Assembly: GCA_027574665.1 (NCBI GenBank)
Contig: CM050659.1
Span: 23,847,001-23,911,000, forward strand
Reading direction: 5' to 3'
DNA: 64,000 nucleotides
From: Rhynochetos jubatus
Taxonomy: Eukaryota; Chordata; Aves; Eurypygiformes; Rhynochetidae
Shown piece after piece: positions 61,201-64,000 of the stretch (positions within the stretch are counted from its first letter, which is position 1; every line of letters begins with the position of its first letter). Position numbers and translations under genes: made by a program. Below the pieces are notes generated by a model that searched no databases, was not told the DNA's origin, and saw only the letters and a program-made list of their open reading frames with translations.

Positions 61201-63329
61201 TATAGAGAGAAAGATATCCAGATGGGTGTGTATATATATATATACATGTCTCTCTATATCACAGTATCCCCCCTATTAAAGGGACAGCACAGAGATCAAA
61301 TCAGGTCTGTCTCACAGAGAAGCTGCAGTTTAAATCCACAGGAGCAAGAGGCAGGTAGGTGAAGAAGAGACGAGAAGCAGTAGGGTTTTGAGCAAGTATT
61401 CTGCCATCTGTAAATCATACAGTTTGTGAGCAATACAGCAAAGTAAGCTGTAAGGTTTTGTGAGACCAACCCACTCTTGTTTTTTCCTGAGTAGTATTCA
61501 GTGAAGAACAAGTATGCTTTAAAAAACCTCAACTACTCTTTTTTTTTTTCTTTCCCCCCACAAAATCTTATTCACTCAGAGTAAGAACCTACTCTGATTG
61601 TTCTATCGACTTCTATGGACTCTCTATGAATTAAAGTTGTGCTCAGCAGGCGTGAGGATGCCTCGGTCTGTCAATATAAGTTAGACGCATTATTATAATA
61701 GACATTGTATAGAGTGGCTTTCGTTTTTCTGAAGTATGTTCTAAGTAATTACTTGCCATCATAGATTGATTCAGTTCATGCTTTGAAAACTATTATTTAC
61801 AGGCCTGTGTGGAACAGAGCTGGGGCGGGAGGAAGGGCTGAAAGGAAAGGAACCTTCTTGGGATATAACATGGAAATACTATGATCATCTCTTTAGAGGG
61901 GAGGTATTGAGCATCCTTAACTTTACTGATCTGTGTCTATGTCACAGCTACTCAGCACCTCTGAGGACCAAATACTTTTATACAGCGCATTGTGCCTCTG
62001 TTCTTTTCAGGCAGTTTTCCCTTTTTCTTTTCCTTCTCCCCTTTCTTCTTCCATCATTTTTTTCTGTTCACACAAGGTACAGATTTTTGGTTTAGAGATG
62101 CTCGATATTTATGATTTTTTCTATTGTTCCTCATCACAATCAGACAGAACCTTTTCCTTGAGCTTCATGACTTATTGTTACTGCTTAAATACAATTGTTT
62201 TGTACTCATGGACTATTATGCATCAGAGACTGCTCTGTCGCTGTATTAGCTGATGTGTTACCATGGATCTTTGTATTCCTGCATATTCTGGGAGCTACTG
62301 CTACAAAGTGAAGCAACCCTTTCCATATCAATCCTGATTTTAAAGCATTGGCTCATTCATCTTATAGATCTCATTTCATTTCAGTGTTCAGAGAGGTTGT
62401 TTCTAACACAAAGGCTTATTTCCAGCCCCCCCTACTGTATATATTTCACTTGAACTTTTCATATGTACTCTAAAACTTGAGGAAAATAAGCAGAGTATAG
62501 GTGGTTGTGAAATACAATACTTCCATCGGGATTTCTTTCTGCAGACATGCTTCATTCCCTTCTCTAGGACTCCTATTAAAAGCAATTATTTGATATCACT
62601 ATTTTTTAAACATATCTGAAGTGAAAGCACTTCACTGTCAAAGGACGTGGCTTTTCATTAGCCTCATCATTAAAGGTCAAGCAAGAAATATAAGAAATAG
62701 TCAGCTGACCAAAACCAGCATCCAACAATCAAACCACTATTTCACTGCTAGGAAGAGAATCCTTCAGGGGAACTAGGATCTTCCTTTGTTAAACTGTACG
62801 CTGCCCTCTAAACAGGGAACCTGGCAAAAAGGACCCCCAACAACTGAAAAAAAAAGTGAAATCTCTCCTTAGCATAAAACCTCTGTGCCCTCGTACCTGT
62901 AGAAGTGGATTGCACTGTTTTCCTCATCCATTCGTAAGAGCTGTGCCTTTGGCTGTTGGGAGAGATGTGCTGTGCATTAATTGTTTCTGCGGGAGGTAAC
63001 CCCCCAGATCCAGCGGCATGGAGGGAGCTGTAATCAGCAGAACTGTAGGAGACCTGTCCAGGGGACGAGCCACTGATCTGTGCAGCAGCCACCGTGCTGG
63101 AAGGTCCTGGGCCGTAAGCGTTCCAGTCCTCCCTCTGTGGGCCATAGTGAGATCCCCAGGTTCCCGCGGGCTGTCCATGGCTGTCCAGAGTTGGCACATG
63201 ATGATATCCCATGTAATCGGAATAGGGTGGAGTAGACACAAAGTTTTGCACCGGCAAGTTGTTGCTGCTGCACCTTGCAGATCCTGGATACATGCTGGTT
63301 TCTTTATCCAAAAGATAACTCACATACAT
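48947..63329 (-). CDS. CDX4: CDX4 copy A, caudal-type homeobox transcription factor (complete, 3 exons)
   Basis: The coding sequence joins 62897-63329, 52887-53032 and 48947-49201. It is 834 bp and encodes 277 aa. The frame is intact and all splice sites are GT-AG. The start is [19 protein letters not shown], the hexapeptide SYEWMRKT spans residues 131-138, and the homeodomain spans residues 150-209 with Gln50/Asn51. Compared with copy B it has one extra residue near position 23, Arg for Lys at homeodomain position 1, Tyr for Cys at 22 and Arg for Gly at 39. The tail is longer, with SVSPMPVP, eight consecutive Pro and an end QQVVASQ. Exon 1 is largely identical to copy B, while exons 2 and 3 are clearly diverged, so the pair is not a simple assembly repeat. 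Introns are 9,864 and 3,685 bp. Copy A probably does a related job in posterior patterning. No sign of decay was seen. Confidence 0.93.
52887..53032 (-). CDS. CDX4: CDX4 copy A exon 2 (homeodomain part 1)
   Basis: This 146-bp exon encodes [12 protein letters not shown] through LSERQ, with acceptor AAACAG and donor GTAGAG. It differs from copy B exon 2 at about 14 of 146 positions by eye, mostly synonymous. The codon for homeodomain residue 39 is AGA (Arg) instead of GGA (Gly). Confidence 0.95.
55855..55925. promoter_or_regulatory. CDX4-A intron 1 conserved block 2 (candidate enhancer)
   Basis: This is the partner of copy B 36115-36190. The conserved GATCTTATC core gives a GATA-type site on the minus strand (55896-55902). 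Order relative to the larger element is the same in both introns, but the spacing differs (about 1.5 kb here, about 0.5 kb in B). Confidence 0.5.
57375..57597. promoter_or_regulatory. CDX4-A intron 1 ultraconserved paralogous element (candidate enhancer)
   Basis: This is the partner of copy B 36718-36940, with 221 of 223 positions equal by eye and no gaps. It carries the same TCF/LEF-type ATCAAAG (57516-57522) and caudal-type TTTATT (57434-57439). It lies about 5.3 kb from exon 1 here, against about 3.1 kb in copy B. Confidence 0.65.
59387..59400. repeat. (TG)7 microsatellite
   Basis: Seven TG units in copy A intron 1. A short simple repeat with no other notable structure. Confidence 0.85.
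61187..61244. repeat. AT-rich palindrome and (TA)n microsatellite
   Basis: Positions 61187-61210 form a perfect 24-bp palindrome: a TCTCTC arm, a (TA)6 core and a GAGAGA arm. A second TA run follows at 61231-61244, then another CTCTCTATA stretch. It lies in copy A intron 1. It can form a hairpin or cruciform but is most simply a compound microsatellite. Confidence 0.85.
62897..63329 (-). CDS. CDX4: CDX4 copy A exon 1 (coding part)
   Basis: It encodes 144 codons plus one base, with donor GTACGA. The start is aligned with copy B and with mammalian CDX4. An in-frame ATG three codons upstream gives Met-Ser-Ile before the chosen Met and is less likely from family comparison. The tract 62925-63256 is identical to copy B. 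Both flanks within the exon carry substitutions and a 3-bp length difference. Confidence 0.93.
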
Positions 63330-63496
63330 GATGCTCACAGCCTGGCTTTGTCTTGCTGGGACATCCTGCTCCTCACAGTGTTTGTTTGATCTCTCTTCCC
63401 CTCCTCTTTCTTTCTCTCTTTTCTAGCCCTGCCTGGCTCTATAAATGACTCATGCTAGCCCTGATGTCCCTTTACTACACATGATTAACAATGGTT

Positions 63497-63663
63497 TTAC
63501 CAGGTGCTGGTGGTAACAGTTTACTAAGGTCCTGCCTGATGTCACAGATAACTGCCTGCCCCAAAATTGCATTTGCATTCAAATGAAGGGCTGACCATGC
63601 AGGCAACCCCACCTTGCTGCTAGTTCTAGTGCTTCCTTTCTCACAGCCCCTTTATGTATTACC
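63497..63663 (-). promoter_or_regulatory. CDX4: CDX4 copy A proximal promoter, conserved with copy B
   Basis: This region, 168-334 bp upstream of the start codon, aligns with copy B 40642-40804. It has the CAGGTG E-box (63501-63506), a CRE-like TGATGTCA (63537-63544), a perfect octamer ATTTGCAT (63571-63578) and the shared 22-bp string at 63576-63597. A CTTTATG caudal-type motif lies near 63651-63657. An AP-1-type TGACTCA (63446-63452), seen only in copy A, lies between this block and the start codon. Confidence 0.6.
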
Positions 63664-64000
63664 ATCCTGGTTCTATACTTTCTGAATGTAGTTTGAAATC
63701 TCGTGGTCTTCAAGCAGTCGCATACATGGTTAACCAGTAACTGTTCACACAGCAGCAGTAGTATTTCACTTGATCAATACACGTCAGAATCTAACTTCAG
63801 GCACTAGGTTATAGTTAAATCTTGGTATCTGCTAGTCTGGTTGTTCTTTTCTTAGAATGTGCTATACTATTTTTTTAAAACTGCAAACAAAGGACCAGTT
63901 CAGTCTTTAACTGCAGCTCTTAGATAGTTTCTCACATGAGCACTCTTCTTGACTTCAGCTCTTACTCCATGTGGGAGAGCACTTAGAAACCACAGTAATC
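63664..64000. other. Upstream flank of CDX4 copy A
   Basis: No gene, repeat or conserved element was recognised between the promoter block and the right edge of the window. Confidence 0.5.

Noticed and set aside
33612-63329. The CDX4 pair as a false haplotype duplication in the assembly
   Set aside because: Retained haplotypes would be alike throughout. Here introns do not align, exon 3 differs in length by 16 codons, and only bounded tracts are identical. An artefact confined to exon 1 remains possible.
62924-63389. Antisense and alternate-frame open frames of 79-123 codons in CDX4 exon 1, repeated at 39982-40516
   Set aside because: They are shadows of the CDX4 coding sequence. Their presence in both copies follows from the identical tract.

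Overview
This is a vertebrate nuclear genomic window, most likely from a bird. Its genes have small exons with GT-AG introns. The gene order FIP1L-like / CHIC1 / CDX4 on one strand matches, from memory of the literature, the chicken chromosome 4 region that is the protein-coding counterpart of the eutherian X-inactivation centre. In that region FIP1L2 corresponds to Tsx and the next gene, LNX3, to Xist. An LTR fragment resembling a common avian ERVL-type LTR also points to a bird. The species cannot be fixed from sequence alone.

Layout, with every gene on the minus strand. Positions 1-1783 are intron 1 of a FIP1-like gene whose first coding exon is 1784-1877, inside a CpG island (about 1.45-2.6 kb) that carries a pair of NRF1-type palindromes. 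Positions 2.6-8.26 kb are intergenic DNA plus a probable long CHIC1 3'UTR. Positions 8264-24363 hold a complete six-exon CHIC1 (182 aa) with a CpG-island promoter. Positions 24.9-33.6 kb show no gene. Positions 33612-40498 hold a complete three-exon CDX4 gene (copy B, 260 aa). Positions 48947-63329 hold a second complete three-exon CDX4 gene (copy A, 277 aa). The window ends in the upstream region of copy A.

The main result is the tandem pair of intact CDX4 genes. Their introns, UTRs and exon 3 are well diverged, and exon 2 is about 90% identical. Yet 332 bp of exon 1 are identical with no mismatch or gap. A 223-bp intron 1 block differs at only two positions. A second intronic block and the proximal promoter are also shared. 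The pattern fits an old duplication with later gene conversion of exon 1, plus strong constraint on, or conversion of, a putative intronic enhancer. Copy B resembles mammalian CDX4 at its C terminus. Copy A has a longer tail and a Gly-to-Arg change in its homeodomain.

CDX4 encodes a caudal-type homeodomain factor that controls Hox genes and posterior patterning. CHIC1 encodes a cysteine-string membrane-associated protein. FIP1-like proteins belong to the mRNA 3'-end polyadenylation machinery. The genes are linked by ancient synteny rather than by a shared pathway.
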